Positions 25,510 to 34,165 of a stretch of 64,000 nt of DNA are shown here, one piece after another (within the stretch, counting starts at the first letter, position 1; every line of letters starts with the position of its first letter). The translations under genes and the position numbers were made by a program. Source of the DNA: JADJPO01 sp963750395 (GTDB lineage Bacteria > Actinomycetota > Actinomycetes > Actinomycetales > Kineosporiaceae); contig CAVVQM010000016.1 in assembly GCA_963750395.1 (NCBI GenBank), positions 124,001 through 188,000 on the forward strand. Direction: 5' to 3'. The notes below the pieces were generated by a model. It was not told where the DNA came from, searched no databases, and saw nothing but the letters and a program-made list of their open reading frames with translations.

Positions 25510-27224
25510 GTGAGCGCGCAGACATCACCCCGGCCGACGCTGTCCTGGCACGTCCAGACCGGCGACGGGGCCCTGTCCCAGTCGCTGGCGCGGCTGAGGT
25601 CGATGCTGGAGGGCGCAAGGCTGACCGGTGCGGCCGGGGTAGCTGAGCCGGAGTAGCCGGGGCGGCCGGGGCGAGCGGGCCCGACGTGCTCGTGGTGTGG
25701 GCCGACTCCGCCGTGCCCGACGAGATCGTGCACGAGGTCTCCCGCCGCGCGCGGTCCGGCGGCCTGACCGTCCTGGCCGGTCCGACGTTGGAGGGCGGCG
25801 ATCCCGGCGGCACGCTCGCCGAGCTGGCCGGGCTGCTGGCAGGACCGCCCAGTCCGGCGCACGACGCCCGGATCCGCCCTGGTCCGCAGGGGGGCGCCCT
25901 GGCCGGCCGGCTGCTCGACCATGCTCATGTCGGCCTTGCCCACCTCGGCGAGCACACCCACGTGTACGACCGGGTGCTGACCGTGGAGAAGATCGCCGAC
26001 GACGTCGAGGTGCTGCTCACCGCCCAGCTCGGTCTGGCCGAGCACCCGGTCGCGACCTGGCGACCGTCCACCCGGGTCCTGGCCTGGACGCCGGGCACCA
26101 ACCCCCAGACGGTGGCCGCCCGGGGCACGGTCCGTGCCCTGGTCCAGGTGCTCCGCCACGTCCTGGACCTGGGGGATCCGTCACCCGTCCGAGTCGGTCT
26201 GCTCGGCTACGGCGCGATCGGGCACGAACACAGCCGTGCCGTGCAGCACACCCCGGGCCTGCACCTGGCCGCGGTCGCCGACGCCTCTCCCGAGCGTCTG
26301 GCCGCGGCGCTCGATCATGCACCCCACGTGCGCACGCACACCGACGGGGAGGCGCTGCTGACCGACGACCTGGATCTCGTCGTGGTCTCGACCCCGCCGA
26401 ACACCCACGCGCAGTGGGCGCTCCAGGCGTTGCGGGCCGAGCGGAACGTGGTCGTGGAGAAGCCCTTCGCGATCTCCACCGCCGAGTCCGACGAGATCCT
26501 CAGCACGGCCGCCGAGCGCGGGCTGTACGCGGCCGTCTACCAGAACCGCCGGTTCGACCCCGACCACCTGGCGATCCGCCGGGCGGTGCGCTCGGGCCGG
26601 ATCGGCGAGGTGTTCCATCTCGAGGCCTTCGTCGGCGGCTACGGCCACCCCTGCAACCTGTGGCACTCCGATGCGGCAGTCTCCGGAGGCGCGTTCTACG
26701 ACTGGGGCGCCCACACCCTGGACCAGATCCTCGACCTGTTGCCCGAGCCCGTCGAGTCGGTGACCGCGGTCGAGCACAAGAGGGTCTGGTTCGACGTCAC
26801 CAACGCCGACCACTCCCGGGTCACCCTTCGGCTGGCCTCCGGCGCCGAGGCGAGCTTCGTGTACTCGGACCTGGCTGCGGCGCTCAAGCCGCGCTGGTAC
26901 GTGCTGGGCACCCGCGGGGCGATCGTCGGGCACTGGCGCACCGAACGCGTGATCGCCCGTTCCGACATAGGCACCCTCGCCGAGGACGTGCTGTCCCCGG
27001 CCGACTCGCCACCTCTGCTCGATCTACATGCTCCGGATGGGTCGGTGACCCGGCTGGCGACCCCGCCCGAGCGTCAGTACGCCTTCCACGCCGAGGTTGC
27101 CGACGCCCTGCAGCTCGGTCTGCCCGCCTCGGTGACGGGCGCACAGTCGCGGCGGGTGCTGGCGGTGATGGAGGCCGCACGCTTCTCGGCCGCCGACGGC
27201 GGCCGACCGGTGACACCGAGGTAG
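25510..27224 (+). CDS. Gfo/Idh/MocA oxidoreductase with ThuA-like N-terminal domain, frameshifted near its 5' end
   Basis: The main frame (readable from GTG 25686, 512 residues) has a ~160-residue N-terminal region resembling ThuA: VLVVWADSAVPDE, HLGEHTHVYDRVLTVEKIAD, TRVLAWTPGTNPQTV. A Gfo/Idh/MocA dehydrogenase follows (VRVGLLGYGAIGHEHSRAV, VVVEKPFA, YQNRRFDPDHLAIRRAV, SGGAFYDWGAH). A coding-like segment begins at GTG 25510 (MSAQTSPRPTLSWHVQTGDG) 10 bases after cbiX but stops at 25656. Removing one copy of an imperfect 14-bp tandem repeat at 25633-25660 joins the frames as LTGAAGVAGAAGASGPDVLVV. I take 25510 as the ancestral start. Substrate unknown; probably sugar or inositol-like. Confidence 0.7.
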
Positions 27225-27229
27225 GGCCG

Positions 27230-28246
27230 ATGACCACCGCCCACCCACCGGTCCGCATCGGCTTCGTCGGCGCGGGGTGGATCGCGAAGACGGCTCTGGC
27301 GCCGGCGGTCCACGCCGCCGAGGGCGCGGTGTTGCAGGCCGTCGCGGCCCGGGACGAGTCCAGGGCCCGGGCCCTGGAACCCGGTGGGCGGGTCCACGCC
27401 GGCGCCGGCGGCTACGCCACGCTGCTGGACGACGACGACATCGACGCCGTCTACATCAGCCTCAGCAACGAGGCCCACGAGAGGTGGACGCTGGCGGCAC
27501 TGGCCGCGGGCAAGCACGTGCTCTGCGAGAAGCCGCTCGGACTGGACGTCGCCTCGGTCCGGCGCATGCACGACGCCGCCGACGCCGCGGGGCTGCTCCT
27601 GCTCGAGGGGTACTTCTACCGCTGGCATCCCCGGATGCGCCGCATCGAGCATCTCGTGGGCTCCGGCGAGCTCGGCGCCGTCCGCGCCGTCCGGTCACAG
27701 TTCTGCTTCGAGTCCGATCCGGACGCCCTGCCCACCAACTATCGCAACGATCCGGCACGCGGCGGCGGCGCGCTGTACGACGTCGGGGTCTACCCGATCT
27801 CGGCGGCGCACGCCCTGCTCGGACCCGAGCTGAGCGTTCGGGACGCGCAGGCCCGCCTCGGGTCGAGCGGGGTCGACCTGGAGGCCGGCGCCGAGCTCGT
27901 CGCGCCGTCCGGGGCCCGGGTGAGCATGCGCTGCGCCATCTCGGGGGCGCAGGGGCAGTCGCTGGAGGTCGACGGCACCGCCGCCACCCTGTCCACCGAG
28001 GAGGGCGAGACCTTCACCTGCTGGCATGCGGAATCGACGGTGCGGGTGAGCCAGTCCCCCGATGGCGCCTCCGGTCCGCAGGCCACCACCCGGGTGGAAC
28101 GCTTCGCCCCGGTGGACCCCTACCGGCTCATGGTCGAGGGCTTCGCCGCCGCCTGCCGGGGGCAGGGCGCGCTGCACGTCACCCGAGAGGACTCCCTGGC
28201 CGTGGCGTCCTCGCTGGCCGGGGTACGTGAACGGATGCGTTCGTGA
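27230..28246 (+). CDS. Gfo/Idh/MocA family oxidoreductase
   Basis: 338 residues. NAD(P)-binding fold IGFVGAGWIAKTALAPAVHA at the N-terminus; the catalytic Lys motif CEKPLGLD (near 100), then EGYFYRWHPRMRRI and GGGALYDVGVYPI. This branch is close to trans-dihydrobenzenediol or glucose-fructose oxidoreductase-like proteins. Five bases after the preceding paralogous dehydrogenase and overlapping the next gene's GTG, so it is part of a three-gene unit. Substrate unknown. Confidence 0.85.
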   Translation: MTTAHPPVRIGFVGAGWIAKTALAPAVHAAEGAVLQAVAARDESRARALEPGGRVHAGAGGYATLLDDDDIDAVYISLSNEAHERWTLAALAAGKHVLCEKPLGLDVASVRRMHDAADAAGLLLLEGYFYRWHPRMRRIEHLVGSGELGAVRAVRSQFCFESDPDALPTNYRNDPARGGGALYDVGVYPISAAHALLGPELSVRDAQARLGSSGVDLEAGAELVAPSGARVSMRCAISGAQGQSLEVDGTAATLSTEEGETFTCWHAESTVRVSQSPDGASGPQATTRVERFAPVDPYRLMVEGFAAACRGQGALHVTREDSLAVASSLAGVRERMRS

Positions 28247-29100
28247 GGTCTGCCACGGCCGCCGAGCAACGCCTCGTCGAGCTGCCGGGGCGGACGGCGC
28301 TCGCCGTGCGGGAGCATCGGCCCGCCGCCTCCGCGTCGGCCCGCCCGGTCCCGTTCCTGCTCGTGCACGGACTCGCCAGCAACGCACGGCTGTGGGACGG
28401 CGTCGCCGCCCACCTGACCGACGCCGGGCACCCCTGCTACGCCGTCGACCAGCGTGGACACGGCCTCTCCCCCGCCCCGGACGACGGCTACGACACCGAC
28501 ACCTGCGCCGACGACGTCGCGGCGCTGGTGTCGGCTCTCGGCCTGGACGCACCCGTGGTCGCCGGCCAGTCCTGGGGAGGCAACGTCGTGCTGTCCCTGG
28601 CCGCTCGGCACCAGGGCGTCGTCCGCGCCGTGGCCTGCGTCGACGGCGGCTGGATCAGGCTCGCCGACCGGTTCGCGAGCTTCGAACAGTGCTGGGATGT
28701 GCTGGCGCCACCCTCGTTCCAGGGTCTGCGTTGGGACGCGCTGGAGACCTCGCTGCGCGCCGCGCATCCGGACTGGCCCGCGGACGGCGTGAGCGCCACC
28801 CTGGCCAACCTGATCCGGACCGAGGACGGCGGGGTTCGGGCCCGGCTGTCCAGGGATCACCACCGCGAGATCGTCCGCTCGCTCTACGAGGGCGATCCCC
28901 GGCGCTGGTACCCCCGCGTCGCCGTCCCGGTGCTACTGGTCCCGGCCGCGGGTGAGGCCGACGCCCCGGACGGCGTCCGCGAGGCCCTGGCCGGGCTGCC
29001 CGACGCCCGGGTCGCCTACTACCCCGGCGCCCACCACGACATCCACGCCCAGCACCCGGGCCGGCTGGCGGCGGATCTGCTGGGCCTCCTCGCCCCCTGA
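28243..29100 (+). CDS. Alpha/beta hydrolase
   Basis: 285 residues. Oxyanion loop FLLVHGLASNARLW, DQRGHGLS, nucleophile elbow GQSWGGN (Ser near 107), and a final GAHHDIH giving the catalytic His near 265. A monomeric serine hydrolase of unspecified substrate. GTG 28243 overlaps the preceding stop (GTGA). Downstream lies the inverted-repeat array at 29103. Confidence 0.85.
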   Translation: MRSATAAEQRLVELPGRTALAVREHRPAASASARPVPFLLVHGLASNARLWDGVAAHLTDAGHPCYAVDQRGHGLSPAPDDGYDTDTCADDVAALVSALGLDAPVVAGQSWGGNVVLSLAARHQGVVRAVACVDGGWIRLADRFASFEQCWDVLAPPSFQGLRWDALETSLRAAHPDWPADGVSATLANLIRTEDGGVRARLSRDHHREIVRSLYEGDPRRWYPRVAVPVLLVPAAGEADAPDGVREALAGLPDARVAYYPGAHHDIHAQHPGRLAADLLGLLAP

Positions 29101-29102
29101 TT

Positions 29103-29345
29103 CAAGATCACGATGAAGACCACGATGCGTGAAATGCACGACACCCAGCACACGAACCCCGCACCATGATCATGCACCCACGCGCGAAACGCTCAACGTG
29201 ATCAAGCACGCCACCCCACCCCCACATCCCCCAAGATCACGATGAAGACCACGATGCGTGAAACGCACGACACCCAGCACACCAAATCCGCAACGTGATC
29301 ATGCACCCACGTGCAGAGCGCTCAACGTGGTCATGCATCAGCCGA
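29103..29345. repeat. Left flank array: two imperfect ~129-bp units
   Basis: Units begin CAAGATCACGATGAAGACC at 29103 and 29232, 129 bp apart, and share CACGATGCGTGAAA, GACACCCAGCACAC and TGATCATGCACCCACG. Each unit carries several GATC-centred words. The unit is related, in reverse complement and over most of its length, to the four units at 30451-30955 on the other side of the enclosed gene. Confidence 0.85.
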
Positions 29346-29365
29346 CCAGGCGCTCCGAAGCCCCG

Positions 29366-30325
29366 CTACCGCACATCCCGAGGGGTCGCCACCACGGCCG
29401 GCCTCGGCAGCCCAAGTCGCACCGAGTGCGCCCTGGCCACCCGGGCCAGCACCCCCTCGATGTCATGGCGGATGCTGCGCGGCGTCACCGCGAGCACCGG
29501 AATTCCGTGCTCGCTGAACACGCCGTCCTGGTGCAGCGTGCGCTCCCAGTCGCGAACCCCGAAGTGGTGACGGCGGGAGTGCACCTGGATCGCCAGACCC
29601 ACGTCGTCGAGCCAACAATCGGGCGTGGGCAAGCGAAGGCCGCCGACGGTGCTCAACACGGGGTTGGCCAACACCGCCGGGTACCTGCGACTCGCGAGCA
29701 TTGCAGTGAACAGGTCGTACTCCGGTAGCGACCAGGCGCCGGTGGAAGCAGCGTCTATCCCGGCGCGCAGGAACGAGCTGCCGCAGCGGGGACCCTGCTC
29801 AAGCTCGGCGCGCAGACCCGCCAGGGTCACGAGTTCCCTCTGAACCCCCTCGATCACAACGGCCTGGGCGTCACGACGGCGCCCCGCCCCACGCGCGGTG
29901 TCGGCGAAGGCCCGTGCAGGTGAGGCGAGCGCCAGCGCGCCCTGCCGGACGACGTCCGGATCGGGCCGCCGCGTGCGGCTCACAGCGACTGCCGGGTTCG
30001 GCGTCACCGAACGATGAGCCGGGACCACGAGGTGCACGCGGTCGTCGTCCACGGCGTTCTCGCTTCCGAACCACCGGGCGGCCGTGGGACCAGTCAGCAT
30101 CGCACCCGGCCCGCCGTAGAGGAGCGCGGCCACCAGCCTCTGGGTCGCCGTCGGCATCCCTGCAGACCATGCGAGCACCCCGGGCAGGATGTGACACCAC
30201 CCGTGGCCCACCCACCATCGCAGTTCCGCGGCGCTCAGCCCCGCCTCGCGCAGCTGCCGGCGATGGGCCAACCCCAGCTGCGCATCGAACAGCTCCCGCA
30301 CCTGGGAGGACAGATGTCGTTGCAC
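29366..30325 (-). CDS. AbiEi-like winged-helix protein with degenerate DUF559/Vsr-type nuclease fold
   Basis: 319 residues from GTG 30325 (MQRHLSSQVRELF); AAGG is 9 bases upstream. N-terminal AbiEi_4-like winged helix: GLAHRRQLREAGLSAAELRWW, followed by the TGPTAARWFG region. The C-terminal domain (~215-319) looks like the PD-(D/E)xK DUF559 fold: PTPDCWLDDVGLAIQVHSRRHHF, then DWERTLHQDGVFSEHGIPVLAVTPR. Active relatives usually have E-V-D where this protein reads Q-V-H, so nuclease activity is doubtful. Solitary gene, enclosed by inverted repeat arrays. Not a classic AbiE pair: no AbiEii neighbour. Confidence 0.65.
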   Translation of the reverse strand: MQRHLSSQVRELFDAQLGLAHRRQLREAGLSAAELRWWVGHGWCHILPGVLAWSAGMPTATQRLVAALLYGGPGAMLTGPTAARWFGSENAVDDDRVHLVVPAHRSVTPNPAVAVSRTRRPDPDVVRQGALALASPARAFADTARGAGRRRDAQAVVIEGVQRELVTLAGLRAELEQGPRCGSSFLRAGIDAASTGAWSLPEYDLFTAMLASRRYPAVLANPVLSTVGGLRLPTPDCWLDDVGLAIQVHSRRHHFGVRDWERTLHQDGVFSEHGIPVLAVTPRSIRHDIEGVLARVARAHSVRLGLPRPAVVATPRDVR

Positions 30326-30450
30326 GGCCACGATCCTTCGCCAGGCGCCGGCGCCCGCGCGCCGCCCGGGGCCACACCTGGGGACGCGGCCGCCTGGCGC
30401 CCCTTTGGGGACGCGCATTCGTGGCAGGCCCGTTCGCTCGGCCTGATTCG

Positions 30451-30955
30451 ATGACCGCCGTCCATGATCACGATGAGTGCTCCGCGCGGCTATCCATGAT
30501 CACGATGCGGCTCCCCATGCTGGCCCACGCACACTCCACACACCGTGACCTTCACCGCGATCATGCAGGCGCGCATCGATGACCGCCGTCCATGATCACG
30601 ATGAGTGCTCCGCGCGGCTATCCATGATCACGATGCGGCCCACGCGTGCTGGCCCACGCACACTCCACACACCGTGACCTTCACCGCGATCATGCAGGCG
30701 CGCATCGAGACCGCCGCCCATGATCACGATGAGTGCTCCGGCACCAGATCCAATTCCGATCGACGATGCCGCTCCCCCGTGCTGGCCCACGCACACTCCA
30801 CACACCGTGATCTCCACCGCGATCATGCAGGCGCGGAGCGAGGGCGCCGTCCATGATCACGATGAGCACTCCGGCACCAGATCCAAGATCACGATGCGAC
30901 TCCCCCGTGCTCGCCCACGCACACTCCACACACCGTGACCTTCACCGCGATCTTG
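30451..30955. repeat. Right flank array: four ~128-132-bp units
   Basis: Units start near 30451, 30579, 30707 and 30839 with (A/G)CCGCC(G)TCCATGATCACGATGAG. Each ends with CCCACGCACACTCCACACACCGTGACCTTCACCGCGATCATGCAGG (positions within unit ~75-120). Each unit holds CATGATCACGATG once or twice and its near inverse CACCGCGATCATG, so it can fold. Units 1 and 2 are almost identical; 3 and 4 have diverged in the middle. This is the inverse of the array at 29103-29345. No CRISPR-like alternation of conserved repeats and unique spacers. Confidence 0.9.
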
Positions 30956-30956
30956 G

Positions 30957-31092
30957 GGGGCCTCTGGCAAGGCCGGACCCAGGCCAGGGTGGGTTGCCTG
31001 CTCTGGCGAGGCTGCAGACCCAGGCCTGGGTGGGGGCCTCAGGCGAGGCCGGACCCAGGCGATGCAGGGTTGCCTGCTCATGCGAGGCTGGA
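30957..31092. repeat. Degenerate ~37-41-bp tandem repeat
   Basis: Three to four units of the type GCCTGCTC(T)GGCGAGGC, then GGACCCAGGC and CAGGGTGGGTT lie between the right array and the MhuD-like gene. Not coding on either strand as far as I can see. A distinct family from the 129-bp units. Confidence 0.65.
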
Positions 31093-31096
31093 TTCC

Positions 31097-31429
31097 ATGA
31101 CAGTCATCAGGATCAACGCCATCACCGTCCCGGCGGACGCCGGTGACGAACTCGCCCACCGGTTCGCCGCACGCGCCGGAGCGGTCGACGGCGCCGACGG
31201 TTTCGAGGGCTTCGAGCTCCTGAAACCGACCGATGGGCGCGACCAGTGGCTGGTCGTCACGCGCTGGCGGGACGAGGCGTCGTTCCAGGCGTGGCTGGGC
31301 TCTGCCGAGTTCGCGCACGGCCACCGCAGCGCATCCGAGCGGTCCGGCGGTTCGGCGCCTGCGCCGGTCTCGACCCACAGCGAGGTCTGGGCCTACGAGG
31401 TCGCCACCACCTCGCCCGGCCCGGCTTGA
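31097..31429 (+). CDS. mhuD: Heme-degrading monooxygenase, MhuD/IsdG-like
   Basis: 110 residues, one ferredoxin-like alpha/beta-barrel subunit. RINAITVPADAG at the N-terminus keeps the catalytic Asn (N7), FQAW the Trp, and EFAHGHRSA the heme-ligand His region; AVDGADGFEGFELLKP matches mycobacterial MhuD. MhuD opens heme to mycobilin and releases iron. ATG 31097. Stands alone between a repeat tract and a small membrane-protein gene on the other strand. Confidence 0.8.
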   Translation: MTVIRINAITVPADAGDELAHRFAARAGAVDGADGFEGFELLKPTDGRDQWLVVTRWRDEASFQAWLGSAEFAHGHRSASERSGGSAPAPVSTHSEVWAYEVATTSPGPA

Positions 31430-31444
31430 CGATCCCCAGCGGGC

Positions 31445-31801
31445 TCAGCCGGTGAGCGCGCATGCCCTCTCCCCGCGCAGCCGGACCCGCAGCGCCCAGC
31501 CGAGCAGGGCGATCGCACCGACGGCGAAGAAGGTCAGCAACCCACCCGCCAGACCGGTGCGTGCCTGGCGCTCGCCGTCATCCGGGGCCACCGGCACGTT
31601 CTTCGCGCGCACGTAGGTGGCGGTCACCAGCCCGGACAGGACGGCGGTCGCGAGCAGCACCGGCCAGGACCAGCTCGTCACCGGCACCTCTCGCCCGAAG
31701 ATCGGCGTCGGGATCATCGCCGTGGGCAACGCCACCGCAAGCACGGTCGACACCGCGGTGACCACGGCCACCGCCCACCGACGCCGGGGCCAATGACGCA
31801 C
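31445..31801 (-). CDS. Small three-TM membrane protein of unknown function
   Basis: 118 residues from GTG 31801 (MRHWPRRRW), with GGAGG 5 bases upstream. Hydrophobic segments at ~8-32, ~42-62 and ~85-108 with a positively charged N-terminus. I do not recognise the family. It follows the phosphotransferase gene by 16 bases on the same strand and is convergent with mhuD. Confidence 0.55.
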   Translation of the reverse strand: MRHWPRRRWAVAVVTAVSTVLAVALPTAMIPTPIFGREVPVTSWSWPVLLATAVLSGLVTATYVRAKNVPVAPDDGERQARTGLAGGLLTFFAVGAIALLGWALRVRLRGERACALTG

Positions 31802-31817
31802 GCACACCTCCAGGCAC

Positions 31818-32825
31818 TCAGCGCAGGCGGACCCGTTCGGACCGACTCTGCTCCAACAGGTTTCCACCGAGATACCGCTCGGCCAGCTCGCAGGTGCCCG
31901 CGGTGAACCGCTCGCCCATCGCGCGGGCGGTGGCCGTGGTGCGGTGCGAGGAGATCCAGGCCAGCAGCAGCAACCGGCGCGCCATGACGAGGGTCGGCAG
32001 CACCCCGACGTCGTCAGCCGAGAGCGCGCCGACGCCGCGGTAGCCGGTCAGCCAGGCGTCGGCCAGCTCGGGCAGCCGTGGGTCGTCCTCGATGAAGGAG
32101 ACCGCCGCGGCGAAGTCGTACATGAGCCAGCTGAATCCGCAGTCGTCGAAGTCGATGAGGCTGACCCGGTCGTCGTCCACCAGCAGGTTCGCCTGACGCA
32201 TGTCTGCGTGCACCAGCGAGAACCTGTCCGGGCTCGTCCCGTAGGCGGCCAGATGGTGACGCAACCGCTCTGCCGCACGGGTGAGGATGCTCAGTTCCTG
32301 AGCACCCACCCCGAGCCCGTCACGCCAGCGGCCCCAGCGACACCCCTCGCCCAGGATCGCGCCGGCATCCCAGACGAAGCGCGTGAAATCGGTTGGGGGA
32401 AGCCAGGTTCGGACGTGGGCGTGCAGCCGCGCCGCGATCGCTCCCAGCCGTGCGAAGTCGCCGACCAGCCGCTCGCCGGCCGGTTCGACGCCGTCCACCC
32501 AGGCGAACCGGACGACGTGCCGCGGCCCGTCCGGCCCCTCGACGCGCACCAACGCGGACCCGTCCAGAGCCGGGATCCAGGCAGGGGTCTGCACCACGCG
32601 CGCGTCACGCAGGGCGGCGATCCACGCCAGCTCGCTGCGGATCGCTCGCTCGCTGTGATAGCCGGGCCGGTGCACGCGCAGCACGCTGCTGGGGTGATCG
32701 GGGTGGCCCACCCGGAAGGTGCTGTTCTCCGAGACCGAGATCAGCTCGAGGTCGGCGCCGCCCAGGCCATACGCGGGCAACGCCGCCCGGGCCACCCGGC
32801 GCTCGCTCGGGGCGGGATCAGTCAT
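31818..32825 (-). CDS. Aminoglycoside phosphotransferase / homoserine kinase type II-like kinase
   Basis: 335 residues of the APH fold. SVSENSTFRVGHPDHPSSVLRVHRPGY gives the N-lobe; the catalytic loop is FSLVHADMRQANLLVDDD (~200-217), where the Asp and Asn are intact; the metal motif is SLIDFDDCGFSWL. It phosphorylates a small hydroxyl compound; the substrate is unknown. ATG 32825 overlaps the upstream hydroxyacid dehydrogenase gene by 8 bases. Confidence 0.8.
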   Translation of the reverse strand: MTDPAPSERRVARAALPAYGLGGADLELISVSENSTFRVGHPDHPSSVLRVHRPGYHSERAIRSELAWIAALRDARVVQTPAWIPALDGSALVRVEGPDGPRHVVRFAWVDGVEPAGERLVGDFARLGAIAARLHAHVRTWLPPTDFTRFVWDAGAILGEGCRWGRWRDGLGVGAQELSILTRAAERLRHHLAAYGTSPDRFSLVHADMRQANLLVDDDRVSLIDFDDCGFSWLMYDFAAAVSFIEDDPRLPELADAWLTGYRGVGALSADDVGVLPTLVMARRLLLLAWISSHRTTATARAMGERFTAGTCELAERYLGGNLLEQSRSERVRLR

Positions 32826-33786
32826 CGCGCCCGCCGACCGCGACGACGCTGCTCACCGGCCTGCCGGCCGCGAAGGCCTCCAGCTGACGACGCAGCAGTG
32901 CCCGGGCGCGCGGGACGAACGCCGAGGTGTTGCCACCGACGTGCGGCGTGATCAGCGTGTTCGGCGCCGTCCACAGCGGATGCCCCGGCGGCAGCGGCTC
33001 GGGGTCGGTGACGTCGAGCGCGGCGCACAGGCGGCCGGTGCTCACCTCGGCCAGCAGCGCGTCGGTGTCCACGATCGGACCCCGGGCCACATTGACCAGC
33101 AGGGCGCCGTCCGGCATCGCGGCCAGGAATGACGCATCCACCAGGTGCCGGGTGGCCTCGGTCAGCGGCACCACCAGGATCACCACGTCGTGCACCGGCA
33201 GCAGCTCGGGCAGCTCCTCGACGCCGTGCACCCGCCCGGCCGCGTCGTCCCGGGCCCGGGAGGCGAGACGGGTCACCGAGACCTCGAACGGCGCGAGGCG
33301 GCTCGCGATCGCCTCGCCGATGTGGCCGGCCCCGATCAGCAGCACCCGCGTGTCGGCCAGGCCAGGGCGGTGTCCGAACAGCCAGCGGCCCTGTGGCTGC
33401 GCTCGCGCGAAGTCACCGATCCCGCGTAGTCCGGCGATGCACAGCCCCACCGCCAGTTCGGCGGTCGCCGTGTCGTGGACGCCCGCGGCGTTGGCCAGCA
33501 ACACCCCCTCGGGCAGATGCGCGAGCACGTTCTCGTAGCCGGCCGTGAGCAACTGGACCATGCGCAGCCGCGACAGCGCCGGCAGCCGGTCCACGACCCG
33601 CTCCGCACCCACGTACGGCATCACGACCAGCTCGACGCCCTCGGCCAGTTCGTCGCCGTCCACGCCGCTGCCGGGCGGCCCGTTCAGATCCCACTGGACG
33701 ACGTCGACCGGCCCGGGCGCGCCGTCCCACAGATCCAGCCACCGATCGTCCGGCACCGTCACCAGTGGCCGCTCACCAGAGAACAT
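32818..33786 (-). CDS. D-isomer 2-hydroxyacid dehydrogenase
   Basis: 322 residues. The NAD(P) fold has VLLIGAGHIGEAIASRL (~148-164); the substrate/catalytic elements VNVARGPIVDTDAL, LDVTDPEPLPPGHPLW and ITPHVGGNTSAF supply Arg, Glu and His. Close to glyoxylate/hydroxypyruvate or phosphoglycerate dehydrogenase-like proteins without an ACT domain. ATG 33786 (MFSGERPLV). Followed by the kinase gene with an 8-base overlap. Confidence 0.85.
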   Translation of the reverse strand: MFSGERPLVTVPDDRWLDLWDGAPGPVDVVQWDLNGPPGSGVDGDELAEGVELVVMPYVGAERVVDRLPALSRLRMVQLLTAGYENVLAHLPEGVLLANAAGVHDTATAELAVGLCIAGLRGIGDFARAQPQGRWLFGHRPGLADTRVLLIGAGHIGEAIASRLAPFEVSVTRLASRARDDAAGRVHGVEELPELLPVHDVVILVVPLTEATRHLVDASFLAAMPDGALLVNVARGPIVDTDALLAEVSTGRLCAALDVTDPEPLPPGHPLWTAPNTLITPHVGGNTSAFVPRARALLRRQLEAFAAGRPVSSVVAVGGRDD

Positions 33787-33795
33787 GACGCGACC

Positions 33796-34119
33796 CTACG
33801 CGGAGCCCTCGTCGTCTTCGCCGCCCCGCTCGAACACACTGGCGTAGGAGGTCTGGCCGACCGCTATGGAGTACTGCGCGTAGTACTCGGCGACGCCGTT
33901 GCGCTGCGCCAGGCGGTGACGCGGGTGGTCGCGCCAGGCGCGATGACTGTCCGGGTCGGCGAAGGTCACCACGGTCGCGCGCTCGCCGTCCTCGGCCACG
34001 AAGGTCTTCGTCTCGACGAACCCGGGCATGCTGCGGGCCAGTTCGGTGACCTCGGCCAGCTCCTCGTCGTAGGCGACCTGGGCCTGCGGGCGCAGCCGGT
34101 TGCGGAACACGGTCACCAT
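33796..34119 (-). CDS. Antibiotic biosynthesis monooxygenase (ABM) domain protein
   Basis: 107 residues from ATG 34119 (MVTVFRNRL); an in-frame ATG at 34158 would add 13 residues. Single ferredoxin-like ABM domain: ELARSMPGFVETKTF, ERATVVTFADPDSHRAWRDHP, HRLAQRNGVAEYYAQYSI. Family members include quinone-forming monooxygenases and heme-binding proteins; function open. Follows gatB on the same strand. Confidence 0.7.
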   Translation of the reverse strand: MVTVFRNRLRPQAQVAYDEELAEVTELARSMPGFVETKTFVAEDGERATVVTFADPDSHRAWRDHPRHRLAQRNGVAEYYAQYSIAVGQTSYASVFERGGEDDEGSA

Positions 34120-34165
34120 CTGGCCGACCGCCGGATGCGCCGGGTTCGCCGGCCGCATGGCGCGA

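Noticed and set aside
29366..30325. Type IV AbiE toxin-antitoxin pair
   Set aside because: Only an AbiEi-like winged helix is present; no AbiEii nucleotidyltransferase gene is adjacent.
30451..30955. Possible CRISPR array
   Set aside because: The period is ~129 bp, whole units are similar, there are no short conserved repeats separated by unique spacers, and no cas genes are present.
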